DNA of 64,000 nt from Bifiguratus adelaidae (taxonomy: Eukaryota > Mucoromycota > Endogonomycetes > Endogonales). The notes beneath the pieces are model-generated. The model saw only the letters and a program-made list of their open reading frames with translations, searched no databases and was not told the origin of the DNA. The stretch lies in the NCBI GenBank assembly GCA_002261195.1, contig MVBO01000041.1, positions 40,143 through 104,142 on the forward strand, given 5' to 3'. Of the stretch, positions 1-12,535 are shown one piece after another; positions within the stretch are counted from its first letter, which is position 1, and the number at the start of each line of letters is the position of its first letter. Both the position numbers and the translations under genes were made by a program.

Positions 1-97
1 CGATGATACGTCATGGTCTATATAGGATTATTTACAATTAAAGAATCCACCGTAGCAGAAAACTATCATATCCATTGCCCCGTGCTTCAAACCCCAA

Positions 98-1098
98 TCA
101 CTTGATGACAATGGCAAAATTGTTTCGTGATCCCCCCTCCTTGCCCTTCAGTAACGTCTTTGTCCATTTGGTGGGTATCGGAGGCGATCGGAGCTGGAAA
201 AGGTAGTAGGCGAGCTTGTTGGAATGGTGATATGTGAGGCAATGATAACCCAATGAGCTCAGCATTTGCTGAAAGGTGTGGTGATCGAGATACCGACTAT
301 TGGTTATGCAGGGCAAAGGTAGGACAATGAATAGTAATCGAGGTGAAGAGTTTTGAGTGGGGTTAGTGAGTGGTGCCAGAAAGGATCGCGTACGTTGAAG
401 CATCAACCCTGTCATGGCAAAACCATTGTTAGCAAAACCTTATGGCAATCGCCAAAATGACATGCATAACACACCTCGATCTTCTGGATCACCAACAAAA
501 TTGACAACCAAACTCAGACAAAGTACATCAAAGTACTGGTTCAACCTCACGTCTCGTGTTGATGAGGAGATATCTGGAGGTTGTAATTCCAAAAGGTCTT
601 GCTTGATGATTTCCGGAGATTGAGGATTGAGATCCATGGGAACAGCATCGATAAATGAAGCATAAGAGGCGTAATTGTCCGGATATAAAGCGCCCACGTC
701 CATCAGACGCAGTTTCCGTCGAGTCCCATCCTCTTCGAGTACCTATCATGACATTTGAGATCGAGAACACGAAACGTTTCTGTATCGAGCGCAAAATCTA
801 CCTTTTGAGCCAAGCCAAGTTGCTTTAGGCTTTGGATTAGCCATTTGCTACTATCACCACCTCTCTGCTTGCTTTGACCCAACTGACTAGCCTTTTGATA
901 CCAGTCCAAACCACCCAACGCTTCCATGTCCCGCATCACCCTTTGGATCCCAACCTGATCTCCAGCTTTTTGACACTTTGTGAGTTCCTTGTTGAGTTTG
1001 TGGTATGCGCGTATCCGGCGCGCCGTCTCTTTGGACGACTTTTTGAATACCCCAGGTGTTGCATTGGCAGTGACAGGAGCTTTTCGCTTTCGCTTCAT
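98..1098 (-). CDS. BMT2: 25S rRNA adenine-N(1) methyltransferase (Bmt2-like)
   Basis: Three exons on the minus strand (1098-802, 742-475, 408-98) joined by 59- and 66-nt GT-AG introns give a 291-residue protein. The family is the SAM-dependent enzyme that methylates N1 of an adenine in the large-subunit rRNA in the nucleolus. Visible hallmarks are a basic N-terminus (MKRKRKAP), the segment LGGLDWYQKASQLGQ followed by RGGDSSKWL, the SAM-site strand LRLMDVGAL, then DLNPQ, LSLVVNFV and the C-terminal LFIVLPLPCITNSRY. Splice phases are 0 and 1 and both junctions restore conserved sequence. The start lies only 36 bp from the divergent gene at 1135, so the two share a very short promoter. Function is inferred from family motifs; confidence in the family is high. 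Confidence 0.88.
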
Positions 1099-1134
1099 CC
1101 TCCAATTTTTTTGGTAGAGCTCAGATCATGAAGG

Positions 1135-2296
1135 ATGGAGAGTGACAAGCGCGAGGGCATTGACAGGCCATTCGTGCAAGCGCCCCCTCCAAGTCTTTTC
1201 AAACCGGCATTACAGTCGAGCTTGGCGGATCCTGAGCGACAAACATGCAGTAGGAGCTCGTCGATCACTTCTCAAGACAAGCAAGTATGGCCGAGCAAAG
1301 AAAAGAGGGGACGGCTACATGTGGAGAAACTCAAGGGAGGATTGCGTCGACTGAGGCATGGCAGGGGGCGTATGGAGGGTGGGAAGGAAACGAGAAGCGG
1401 TGAAAGCTCAGGAGACTCCTCTGAAATGGGAGAGGACACGGATGGTTTTGGAGGTGAGACGATGCCACTGTCATTCTACTGTACATGACAATCAATTGAT
1501 GATGATTACAGCTCTTTCACCTCGTATTTTTCCGGCAGAGGGGTTGTCAGATGTCGAAGGCTATGAGGTACATCATGAGACATGACACGCGCATGGACAA
1601 TTCTAACGCTGAACACTCTTAGGGTACAATGTTTCTAGACGGACGCTTTCTGCCGTTGCATCGCTCCAAGGACCCGGAGCCGGTAGAAAAACCTTCAAAG
1701 GAAGCGCCAGACGCCACGACTTTAATCAAGACTTTGGAAAACAACATTATACAATATGGTGAGCAGATTTCTGTCCTACAAGGCAATTTAGAGAACAATA
1801 TGAGGATTATACAAGAATATTCAGAGAAGCTAGCGCAACTAGATGCAGCTTCAAAGGTATGTGCCTATACGACCTTAAGTTTGCTCTGCATCCGTCTAAC
1901 CATTGTTCCTTACCTATTCAAACAGGATCTACATGACTCGCTCGCCAAATCTTTATCCGAAACGACGACAGAAATGGATCAAAGCATCAATGCCACGTAT
2001 ACTCTAAGTGAAGAGCTGAAGACGGAGCTGGAACAAACACAAGTGCGTATCCAGAAAAGATCGCAAACAGTGCGGGAGCACAAGAGGCTGTTGGACTCAT
2101 TAAAGCACCAAGTGGAACTGCAGACCAAGAGCGGGGAAGTATTTGCACATTACTGGGAGATTGGAGTGGCCGTAGGTAGGTCTAGCGCGTCCTTGTCTGC
2201 ACATACAATTTTTATTGATCATCGCACCGTTTTGCTTCTATAGTCGTGGTCTTATTGGCGGTGAGTGCCTTCTTTGTTTGGCATTTTGTAAAATAG
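1135..2296 (+). CDS. Tail-anchored coiled-coil protein, unknown function
   Basis: Five exons (1135-1453, 1512-1567, 1623-1856, 1926-2175, 2244-2296) with phase-consistent GT-AG introns encode 303 residues. The first half is low-complexity and charged. The middle and C-terminal third (from about residue 145) are predicted coiled coil, rich in E, Q, K and L (for example TLENNIIQYGEQISVLQGNL). The last ~20 residues are a hydrophobic segment (VVVVLLAVSAFFVWHFVK) ending at the stop codon, typical of a tail-anchored membrane protein. The layout resembles SNARE-like or golgin-like membrane tethers, but no diagnostic motif is seen and I do not assign a family. The N-terminal exon is the least certain: its ATG is 36 bp from BMT2, and an internal ATG at 1629 could be used. 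Confidence 0.6.
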
Positions 2297-2490
2297 TAAA
2301 GGACAAGAGGACAACTGTACAAAAAATTCCTAGTACTTATAGAAGACACTTGTACTATGCATAAGAGAATTCATTCTCGCGACATTGAATACAGACATAG
2401 ATAACCTAATAATACAACAAACAAAAACACCATCCAGCTTCGAGATATCTCAATGTACCGCTCGTCGTGTCTAGCAAGTCCGCACCCCAT

Positions 2491-2824
2491 CTACATGACT
2501 GTACAGCACCCTCCTCCAGTCGAAGCAGGCGCAAAGGGATCTTGTGACTTCTCCACTGGACCCCAGATGGAAGGAAGCAGAGGATCTCGCGTATTCCGAC
2601 AATATGCAATAAGACTAGTGCGCATCAGCATCCCCTTTGTTGCATCATCCCATCGTGTTGAGAGCCTACCTGTTGCACGCTTCTGACACGGGTACTCTCG
2701 TTAGTTCTAAATCTGCCTTGAGCCGTTGGTTCACTTGCAACAGTCGCTTCAACTTGGCTTCAGAGATGTTTTGCTGCCGTTGAGATGTGTCCATGTGGTC
2801 CGTGTACCCGCTAAATTCTGCCAT
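2491..2824 (-). CDS. Heterotrimeric G-protein gamma subunit
   Basis: Two exons (2824-2670, 2614-2491) separated by a 55-nt intron give a 92-residue protein. The helical part has [20 protein letters not shown]. The splice joins VPVSEACN to [20 protein letters not shown], the conserved fungal G-gamma core. The protein ends GGGCCTVM, where CTVM is a CaaX box for farnesylation and the preceding Cys a likely palmitoylation site. The product pairs with G-beta at the plasma membrane in pheromone or nutrient signalling. The ATG at 2824 is chosen because the family begins near this point; an in-frame codon further upstream only adds non-conserved sequence. It is divergent from the gene at 3005. Assignment is strong despite the small size. 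Confidence 0.9.
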
Positions 2825-3004
2825 GCTTCTACGTGAGAGAGAGAGCACTACAAAGAGAACGAGTTCCAATCAAGTTTGAGGTGACTTTCAATTTGGGTTG
2901 TTTGTGTCAATATGTCGTCAGACCTTTGGATCAGGCACAGACACACGTGCGCATGGAGGTGGGAGCACATGAATCAACATGTGCATCCATAAGAGAACGC
3001 GTGC

Positions 3005-3481
3005 ATGGGTTTCTTGGATTTCCGAGACACTAGGGAAGACGGTGTGGTCAATGCGTTGCATGACAGAGCTTATCCTGATCCACCTTGGGTTTGGGTTATC
3101 ATGCAGCATAAAGCCCGAGATTTCAGGCCACATTGGCTTATTCCTCTCTCTTTATTCTTGGCATTCGTCATGACGCTTATCGCTCGATACACCCTACAAA
3201 CATCAAGGGTGATGGTGGCTCGACCAGTTTTGATGGGTAGTCGCCTTTACTCTCCTATCCCGAGTACCCCTTCCTCCGAAACAACGCGCACCGAGACGGG
3301 ATTGCCGGAGCATTGGGAATCTGGCGGACAGCAACAAAAGCAATCTCAAGTGGCGGAGCATAATCAAAACGACCCCATATATACACCTGATCGCGCGCAT
3401 GCTCATGACCGTATAGAAGCAGATGATGAAAGCTCCGGAGAGAGTTTTAATCGTTCGGTGAATGTTGTTTTTGATGAATGA
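3005..3481 (+). CDS. Small single-pass membrane protein, hypothetical
   Basis: A single open frame of 158 residues. One clear hydrophobic helix (WLIPLSLFLAFVMTLIARY, residues ~43-62) follows a short charged, Trp/Pro-containing N-terminus. The remainder is hydrophilic, Gln/Glu/His-rich and probably disordered. No family is recognised. It sits 180 bp from the divergent G-gamma gene and 215 bp from the 3' end of SPO11, which converges on it. The start codon at 3005 is the first in this frame, but an upstream exon cannot be excluded. Coding status is moderately supported by length, the membrane segment and the acidic tail. Confidence 0.5.
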   Translation: MGFLDFRDTREDGVVNALHDRAYPDPPWVWVIMQHKARDFRPHWLIPLSLFLAFVMTLIARYTLQTSRVMVARPVLMGSRLYSPIPSTPSSETTRTETGLPEHWESGGQQQKQSQVAEHNQNDPIYTPDRAHAHDRIEADDESSGESFNRSVNVVFDE

Positions 3482-3696
3482 CGTGAAATTTCGTGTACGT
3501 ATGACCCCCTCTTATGTTTCATACAGTCTGTCTATAGCTCAACCCTACATGCACAATGCTTTTGATGTTCTGTTGTTGAAAGATGCCTCTTTGTATGCCC
3601 AAGAAAGTGCCGTTCTCCTGATGTACCCTCAGAGTTAACGCCAAAATCCCCACGGTCGAGAGTTGCCTATTTGGTTTTGCAAATCCCCGCCGAGGA

Positions 3697-5952
3697 TCAC
3701 TTGCTGCGTAGAGTCCCTTTTATCTTGGACTTTAGGTATGAAACGAGCTGCGAGTCGTCCGTTGCGCATAGCGCTTGCATCTCGGCTTTTCGTCCATTCA
3801 TTAATTGATGCGCTAATTCTTGTCTGGTGGAAGAGAGAGCAAAGTTGTAACCATTTGTGAGAATGTAGCCGAGTGTACTGCACCTTAGGAATTGCGCTTC
3901 CGCGTGATCAACAGTGGCTGGCCATTCACTTTGCAGCATGTCGCTACATTTCTTCCGGTCCAACATGGTGAGATATACGTACGCCGAATCTGGAATGCCG
4001 TAACTACATGAAATTTGGTTATGACTCCTGGAACGTGAAAATTGAGGCACTTGCCTTGCCCGATCATGCCAGGATAAGCCGAGAAATGTGATCTTTGGGG
4101 CAGCCAAGCTTGCACAATCGAACGACTGGGCCTGAAAGCGGAAAGTAAACGTTAAGAAATTCACACGATCAGCCTACCACTGACTTTTGAGCCAAACTTG
4201 TAAGTCGCGTATATCTCTATGCCTACGAAATGTCAGCGTTTGATCTTGGCTTACACTCTAGCGCACCATGTGGGTCGTTGTCAACAAGAACAAAGACGGG
4301 TAAAGAATACGGTGCAGCCTCGGTGTCGGATCGTTCCTCCTCTTCACGCAGGATTAAACTGTGCACGGATCCGTCGATCCGCGGCTTTTCGATTTCGGAC
4401 AGGTGCTTTACCCATTGTCGAGTTGAAATGTCCTAAATACAGATCCCTTGAACTGACGTCCAGGACGTTGAATGTGTACCTACGGGATATCCTTTGCCCT
4501 TTTCGCTGTTAGTGGAGTTCGACCGTCCTAGGCACCACAATGTCCTACCGTGATGAGTATACATGGCATTTCAATTTGCGAAGTGAAGTTGATGGAAAGG
4601 AGGTGCCGAAAGGTAGCCTATCAGCATTCTGGCCGTCATTGCACATCCTACAGGGATTATTGCTTGCAAGCATACCTCCTTCTCAATGACCAATACGAAT
4701 TGCGCTGTCACCTCAATCTTTGTGGTTTGCTCAAACATTGGTATCAATTGTCCCTGGTGATTGAAGCGGTAAGCATACTAGCGCTTGCGCTGAATTATGT
4801 TCATACTTGTTCGTCAATTGCTTCTATTGGCTCCAAGGTGTCAATGTCATCCATATCGGGCACTTGCGCGGATAATGATGGGCATCCGTTGCAATCGATC
4901 ACAGTACCATTTCGTTTGTGAAACACGATAGCCCCAAAGATGAGTCCCTTTGATGATGCCGTCTATTGTGACAATCTGTTAGCAACGAGCAAAGATTGTG
5001 CAAATTGGGACTTACCACATTGAGACAGTAACGGGGAACATTGAGATAACTGCAGAGATCAGCAATTGCTTGGTCCACCATCGTTTGAGAACCAAACAAG
5101 CCAACGTCCTTGTAATAGATATCCCGTTTTGTGGTGAATGTGCCGTTCAGAACGGCTTCGTAGACTAATTCCATGACGCGGAGGTGGACAGCTATGCAGT
5201 GTCATAATATCAGTACAATGTATTGTCTTGCTTAAGTAGGCATTACTCAGCACTCGCCCGCTTTGTCGAGAAGGGAACCTGAGGACCCTTGTATCGTTGT
5301 CTGCAGATCCTTCGTGCTTTCTAAAGATCGGTCAATGCCATATTTGTTTCGCTCTCACTTCGTCAACCTTTTCAAAGGCGCCTTGCCTCTTCTCCCTGTC
5401 TTTAGGCGGAGAACACCATCTGAGCGAAAGTCTTCCAATGCTTCCAGAACCATTTGATGCAAATAGTCCAATATCCATTCCCTACGATGCAAGTTACCAA
5501 ATCCTGTCCAAGGGATTCGTCCATGCACGGACCCACCTGGACCGGAAGACTGTTGCTTGGAGAGAAGGAGCAGCAGCAGGCTCGCAGGGTACCTTTTCTT
5601 CTTTCACCTTTACCTTCTTAGCCAAGCGAATGTCGGTTTCGTCCTCGGTCAATCCTCGTTTCACAACGCGTTGGGTATATGCTGTCGATTGAGTGGGCGC
5701 GAGGCTCTGAGCTCCAGGCAAGCAAGCTAGAGTATGGAACGGATGGTGTGAGTCACGGCAGATACCCAAAAGACATTCCTACTCACTGTCGATCCCATCA
5801 GATGTGAGATCAAACCAACTGTCTGCATGACTCGCTAGTTCACTTGTGGTTGGTATATCCACCATACTCTCCAAATCTGAAGATGGTAGTGGATCTGGTA
5901 GATCGTCGAACTGTAGGAGATCATCACTCGACATCATATCGGAAAGCATCAT
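3697..5952 (-). CDS. SPO11: Meiotic double-strand-break transesterase Spo11
   Basis: Fourteen exons, 3'->5': 3697-3823, 3884-4003, 4055-4131, 4185-4222, 4267-4432, 4484-4498, 4549-4617, 4676-4753, 4807-4962, 5016-5191, 5247-5320, 5368-5481, 5537-5726, 5787-5952; 521 residues. This is the topoisomerase VI-A-like enzyme that starts meiotic recombination. The catalytic tyrosine lies in TTKRDIYYKDVGLFGSQ (5Y-CAP/winged-helix domain), followed by TASSKGLIFG. The Toprim domain shows FVLVIEKEATF and VDNDPHG, then YKFGSKAQSFDCASLAAP. Exon 9 is only 15 nt (GKGYP), and the intron at 4004-4054 uses a GC donor. The N-terminal ~150 residues are longer than usual and poorly conserved; the start at 5952 is provisional (an in-frame ATG also exists at 6045). 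The last residues may also be misjudged. Confidence 0.9.
4004..4054 (-). other. GC-AG intron in SPO11
   Basis: A 51-nt segment with donor AG|GCAAGT and acceptor TGTAG. It is a multiple of three and open, so a gene caller would read through it. Removing it joins FLGLSWHDRA to SYGIPDS, and the retained peptide has no place in Spo11 alignments known to me. The non-canonical donor matches two other introns in this window. Confidence 0.6.
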
Positions 5953-6113
5953 CCTGTTTGGATGGTTTGAACAAGCAAGGAACAGGAAATCAAAAATTAG
6001 CCCAATTTGTGCATCGGTTTCACATTGGCACGGAAGTTTCCTCAAAACGTCCGAGACTATTTATGAGCAACAAAATATACAGGAAATGCATGTCTATGCA
6101 GACGTCACTCTTT

Positions 6114-7480
6114 TTAAGCCTGGATACCGACCAACTGATCAGGTGTATCAATGGCGTTCAAGATCTTGTGTGGATGACCACCATCGGCCTTGGCCTCATG
6201 GAATCGGCGAAGTAACGTATCGACGTCGTCCAGACTCAATGGTCGGATATCGGCCAACTCCTTGATCTTGGCTGTGACGACCTTAACTTCGTCATCGTTG
6301 ATGTCCAGGTTGAGTTGCTCTACGCGGTTCTTGACCGCATTCCAACCGGTCAATCTGTGTCCTATTGACACGTAGCGCGTCATTCCAAAGTCTTCTGGTT
6401 TGAGGATTTCGTAGGTGGATGGGTTGTTGAGGATCGCTTTAGCGTGGATACCGGCCTTGTGGGTGAAGGCAGTGTAGCCAGTAATGTAGTTGTTGAAGGG
6501 AACAGTGACTTCGACAGCGTCAGCGACGATGTTTTCCACGTCCCGAATCTTGTGAAGGTTGTACTTGTTCTTGACATATTCTTTGTCGGCAGTGTACATG
6601 CGAGCAAGGAGACCTCCAAGAGGGGTAATACCGTTGCGTTCGCCGATACCTAATACAGATGTATCGATGTGCGTGGCTCCTGCTTCCAAGGCAGCATATG
6701 CATTGGCGATGGCACATCCAGTGTCGTCGTGAAAGTGACACTCGATATCGCAGCTGACAACACTTCTGAGAGTTCGCACAAGGTCGTAAACTTGACGAGG
6801 ATTGGCGCAACCAACCGTATCAGCGATCCCAACACGGTTCACACCGATTTTGTCAACAGCCTTGTATACGCTCAACAAGTCGACAAGGTCCGAGCGGAAG
6901 GAATCCTCGGTGGAGAAACGGACTTCCAAGCCTTGCGACTTGATGTAGCTAACGACTTCGATGGCCTTCTCGGTGATGTAGTCCATATCTTTGCCGTGAG
7001 AGAACTCCCGAAGGAACGAGGAAGTTCCGATAACTACGTCCAACCCGTTCACACCGGTATCGATGGCCATCTTGGCATCGTCCATATGGCAACGAATGTG
7101 CGTAAGAATCTTTGCCTTGAGTCCAAGCTTAGAGATGGCGATGCAGTCTTGACGCGATTGTTCAGAGGCAGCAGGGGAAGTCAATTCTAAGTAATCGACG
7201 CCAATTTCGTCAAGAGCCTTTGCAATTTCGATCTTCTTGGCTGTATCAAAGAATGCATTCGCAAACTGCTCTCCCTCTAAGGGTACGGATGTGAATACAC
7301 TTGCGCCGCAACTACTTGCTGCCATCACTCACCTCGGAGAGTTGATTCAATAATCTTGAACTTCGAAACGTTGCTCATAGGATCAGGATACTTGGGTTGA
7401 TAAGGAGTAGCAATAGGCTCGCGAGGCCGTTGGTTTTCTGTTGACTGATTGTTCATGGCTGTGTTGGTCGCCGGTGACAT
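6114..7480 (-). CDS. LYS20: Homocitrate synthase (LYS20/LYS21 type)
   Basis: Two exons (7480-7333, 7276-6114) with a 56-nt intron encode 436 residues. The enzyme condenses 2-oxoglutarate and acetyl-CoA to homocitrate, the first committed step of fungal alpha-aminoadipate lysine synthesis. The splice rebuilds the conserved start [20 protein letters not shown]. The DRE-TIM barrel shows [13 protein letters not shown], metal ligands in [19 protein letters not shown], and [20 protein letters not shown]. The C-terminal part with [16 protein letters not shown] is complete, ending DQLVGIQA. It is head to head with the LYS12 gene across 385 bp. A TATA-like element (TATAAA on the minus strand, 7528-7533) lies about 50 nt upstream of the ATG. 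The symbol follows the yeast paralogue pair; LYS21 is equally possible. Confidence 0.93.
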
Positions 7481-7865
7481 GCTGTGAATGATAAGATGAA
7501 GAGAGAAGAATGGCAGCGAACTGTCCTTTATAAATTGCCTGGGGTCAAATTTTCAGATCAGATGGAAACATCGCAAATTGCCATTTATGGATGATACATC
7601 TTTTCACAGGATGATGAACATTGGCTGATGGATGAATGGACTTGCATTAAGTATTTGGGAGGAAATGAGCAAGGCAATGATGCGTAGAGAGGACAAGACG
7701 CGCGCGTTGCGACTTTTCCACACCTCCTGGCATAATTCCCTCAACGCTGTGACTCGCTCCGGTGTGATGGCAAGTTGCCTTTTATGGACAAGATTGCACG
7801 TGCATGGCATCGGCAATCAGTTTGTCAGCATCCAGGGTACACTCAAGCTATCCTTCTTGACTCCC
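7481..7865. promoter_or_regulatory. Shared divergent promoter of two lysine genes
   Basis: A 385-bp gap separates the start codons of homocitrate synthase (minus) and homoisocitrate dehydrogenase (plus). On the minus strand TATAAA at 7528-7533 fits a core promoter for the former. Two TGACTC hexamers (7750-7755 and 7858-7863) match six of seven bases of the Gcn4/CpcA site TGACTCA; the second overlaps the LYS12 leader. No palindromic Lys14-like site was found by eye. The arrangement suggests joint regulation, but binding is inference. Confidence 0.45.
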
Positions 7866-9205
<1,340 letters not shown>

Positions 9206-9282
9206 ACAAAGGGATGTCACCGGAACAGATACAATAGATAACCAGTATAGACGGCTTAATGTGTATTGAGGCTTTCTCTATG

Positions 9283-11561
9283 TTACAATTTTGCACGGGC
9301 ACGTTCAGCGACCGCTTTGTTGACCCCGAGTTCCGCGGCCAAACCAACAGGCGCATCAATTTCCAAGCTGGTGAGCACCATTTGAGCATAGGTCTTGCCT
9401 TGCCGATCAATATTGAGCGATGACAGGCCTCCACCGCCTAAAGAATATGAGCACTTGATCTCTGACTTCGTCATTTCTCTTACCTAGGGCTTTGGTCAGC
9501 ACGAAATTGAGACTCAATGAACCTGGTAATTCATATCGCTTGATATCGCCCTTGACCAAATGGCCCATACACGCCTTCACCTTGTCCTCGGTGACCCCGC
9601 TCTTGATCCAAACCCAACAACGTGGATCACGCGCCATGATCCCCACATTGCAGGCATCACCCTTATCTCCCGAACGGCCATAGGCAAGTTCGATGAGCTT
9701 GACTTTTTCGGTCTTGACCGTTTCTGTCACCACCTCTTCGCCTGTTCCCGGAATGGACGGGGGTTCAAACGAAGCGTTATCGCCTGGCGTCGGCCAATCA
9801 ATGGCACGCGTCGGTGTCGAACCAACCGTCAGTTTCGCGCGAACGAGCGATTTGGGAAGGAGAGAGGAAAAGTGGGTGAGGTTGGGTGCTGCGCGAGGGC
9901 GACCAGCGCCAGCTCCTATTAACGTGGGTTGAGGAGACCTGCGGTCGGAACGGAATGACGAGGATCTAATGCTTTACCTGTGATGCCAGGAGCCATGCAG
10001 GTACCCGACTAAGCGAGACATGGTTATTTCTGGAATTTCCAATGCAATAAAGCGAGCTTACCGGAGCAACTTCCATTGCCAGGAAAGTGAGCGCCTTGGG
10101 ATCATCATGGGTAGCGCAGAGACGCATAACGACTTCCCGTGTATCCTTGTGTCGCGCTTGTGGTCTGTCGGTTCACTTTAGCGGCGCAAATCCTTTCCTA
10201 ACCACCAGACCCCTTAACTCCTTACCCATATGTATGTTCGGTACCGAGGATCTCTATATTCACATCACGAAAATCTGGCATACCGAATCGCTTCAGCATG
10301 CCACGTGTGCGCGTCACAATGGCTTGAGCAACAGCCTTTGCCTACATATCACATCAGCTGGATTTTTGCGTCAACACTATAACTTGCCTTAGCGCTTGCT
10401 TCATTGCCTCCAATTACCATTTCTCCGCTCAGTTTGTAGCCATCAACGTAAACGCCCGAGCATTTTACCATGGCTGTGGGCTTTCGACCTTTCGCACCAG
10501 AGACGCGCACTCGATCCTTTCCGATTTGTTCAAGTCTGACTTGGCGAAGATCCAACACAACGTCGGGTAGTAGGTAGGCTCCAGGATCGAGAATTTCATA
10601 CAGCATCTGCTCGCCCACCGTGGCAGTTGTGACGAGACCACCTGTTTTCTTGGGCTTGGTGACCACGAATTCACCTCCAGGGAAACATTCGACGATAGGA
10701 TATCCCATGTTGGCGTAACCCCCATTCTCGGAGAACGCAGCTAGAGCCCAATCGGTGAAATTACCACCTGTCGTCTGACAACCGCACTCGATGATGTGCC
10801 CCGCCAAAGAGCCAGCCGCCAGTTGGTCAAAATCTTTGCTTGGATCCCAACCAAATTCGTGAATAAGCGGTCCAACGACGACTGCGGAATCCACCACACG
10901 TCCGGTCACAATAATATTGGCACCTTCGTTAAGTGCTTGGGCTATTGGGATAGCTCCAAAGTAAGCGTTCAATGAGACCGGTGGGTTCGATTCAGATGGA
11001 AACTTGTCGCTGGTGCTATCATTTTCATCAACACCTCCATGCTTAATGTTGGAAAATCCTCGGAACTTTTGCTGCTTGCGTAGCTCCTCGTATTGGGGTA
11101 TCAAATCATCGCCAGACACCGCAGCAACTTTGCATTTGCTTGCGTCAACGCCAGAACTGGCAATGTATTCTTCAATGGCCTTTTTGCACGCAATTGGATC
11201 GAGACCGCCGGCGTTCGTGATGATCTTGATGTTGTATTTGACAAGATCTGGCAACAATCTTGCGAGTACAAATGTAATGAATTCAGCGACATAACCTCCC
11301 GCTCCTGCACCACCGAGTTTGTTGGAGCTCTTTCGACGTCGTGCAAGAATACCCATGGTGACCTCTGCCGTCAAGGACCGTGAATAACAAAGTATAGGTA
11401 TACGTCTCCTGTCGAGCTCTTGTTACTATACCTGCAAGGTAGTCGGCAACCAGATAGTCCAGGTTATCCTTCTCTAGCTGAACCAACTGCTCTGCTGCAG
11501 CGACTGAATCTCCCCAAAACGCCGAATAACAGCCTATACGCACTGGCTTGCCTGTCCCCAT
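9283..11561 (-). CDS. AtuA-like (DUF1446) two-domain protein
   Basis: Seven exons, 3'->5': 9283-9437, 9484-9915, 9978-10008, 10062-10164, 10226-10341, 10388-11364, 11432-11561; 647 residues. The N-terminal DUF1446/AtuA domain starts [13 protein letters not shown] and continues with [50 protein letters not shown] and [19 protein letters not shown]. The smaller C-terminal AtuA-like ferredoxin-fold domain has [20 protein letters not shown]. In Pseudomonas AtuA is tied to acyclic terpene catabolism, but its reaction is unclear; fungal homologues are uncharacterised. The intron at 10342-10387 has a GC donor (AAG|GCAAGT), and exon 5 is only 31 nt. Splicing restores the family sequence at every junction, so the model is well supported even though function is not. 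Confidence 0.85.
10342..10387 (-). other. GC-AG intron in the AtuA-like gene
   Basis: A 46-nt intron with donor AAG|GCAAGT and acceptor ATGTAG. Without splicing the frame runs into a stop after QLM. With splicing NEASAK joins [16 protein letters not shown], as expected for the family. The donor is the same as in the SPO11 and LAMTOR3 GC introns. Confidence 0.7.
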
Positions 11562-11870
11562 AGTGTAGACGAAGCACACACAAGTTCACACCATTTGTCA
11601 CAAGCTTAAGTGCCGAGTGGGAAATTGGGAGCAGTCACACTCAACGGATCCAACGTCAGGAACGATGGCTTGTATCGCATCACATGTCAATTGAGTGGGA
11701 TGGGGAGGATATTGAGTCGCTACGATTGCTTCGCACAGGTCTCGGGATGCCTTCATGGCATAGAACGCATCAAAGTACATAACGCAGGCGTGTGTCACGT
11801 GAATAATGCACGTGATGTCTATTGAACATCCAAATCGTTCTTTGCTCAAATCCATTAGACAGTTTTCGCC
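11562..11870. promoter_or_regulatory. Divergent intergenic region, AtuA-like / LAMTOR3
   Basis: The 309 bp between two start codons. It holds only short shadow open frames in both strands and no repeat or RNA-like element visible by eye. A paired CACGTG-like stretch near 11795-11815 (TCACGTG and GCACGTG) could be an E-box type site; this is only a sequence match. Confidence 0.3.
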
Positions 11871-12331
11871 ATGCCACTGGAGAAGCTGATGGAAGCGGCT
11901 TGCAAACCGTACATTGGCACTGATATAGAAGCAACCATCATCACGGACAAGGACGGTATTGTGGTCTCCAAATGGACCAGCACCAGCAACCTTGATGCTA
12001 TTCTTGAACGGTTTCCTTCAACCTTCGCAGTCTATAGCAATCAGGCAAGTGTTGAGCTCGGCTGATGCTTTGTAAAAGCATATGCGCTAACTGTATTCAA
12101 TAACAGGCCAGTAAGCTAGGACTGGGTCGAAATAGGCATATACTCTCCGCTTATGAAGCACACCAAATCCTTCAAATCGACGTTGCTCCACTCATTGTCA
12201 CTGTGGTAGGGACTGGCGAGGCCAACACTGGAATACTGCTAGAAACAGGTGCAAAGATTGAAAAGATTGCGCAAGCCATCGTGCAAGCCCTGCCACAGCA
12301 AGACACTAGAACACAGCCAAACCCAACATAG
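11871..12331 (+). CDS. Ragulator subunit LAMTOR3 homologue (roadblock/MP1 fold)
   Basis: Two exons (11871-12044, 12107-12331) give 132 residues. The protein has the roadblock/LC7 fold of LAMTOR3/MP1, the scaffold subunit that anchors Rag GTPases to the lysosome/vacuole for TORC1 activation. Supporting segments are ATIITDKDGIVVSKW, then FPSTFAVYSNQASKLGLGRN across the splice, and the hydrophobic core IDVAPLIVTVVGTGEANTGI. The junction uses a GC donor (CAG|GCAAGT); reading through gives an immediate stop, so splicing is required. Length equals the animal protein (~124 residues). Convergent with SAR1, 204 bp away. Family call is by motif memory and is good but not absolute. Confidence 0.8.
12045..12106 (+). 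other. GC-AG intron in LAMTOR3
   Basis: A 62-nt intron with donor CAG|GCAAGT, branch-like GCTAACTG and acceptor AACAG. Readthrough ends at TGA within 20 nt, while splicing restores NQASKLGLG. Confidence 0.7.
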
Positions 12332-12535
12332 ATACCCTTATAGTGTTGGCCAGAGAGATGTTCAGCTCAATCCACGACCAATAAGGCATTAACGACCTTA
12401 TACCTGTCTCAGAAAGCTCGCGAAGGCACCGAAAAAGTATTAATTCATGATGGGAACATGATTGTTTTAGTTAGCGGCCGTAGGAGCCAGCCTCTTCTCA
12501 AATGTACATTGTATCCTCTGCCACAATTGCCAATC

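Noticed and set aside
6669-7190. A 173-codon plus-strand frame inside homocitrate synthase
   Set aside because: Antisense shadow of a conserved gene.
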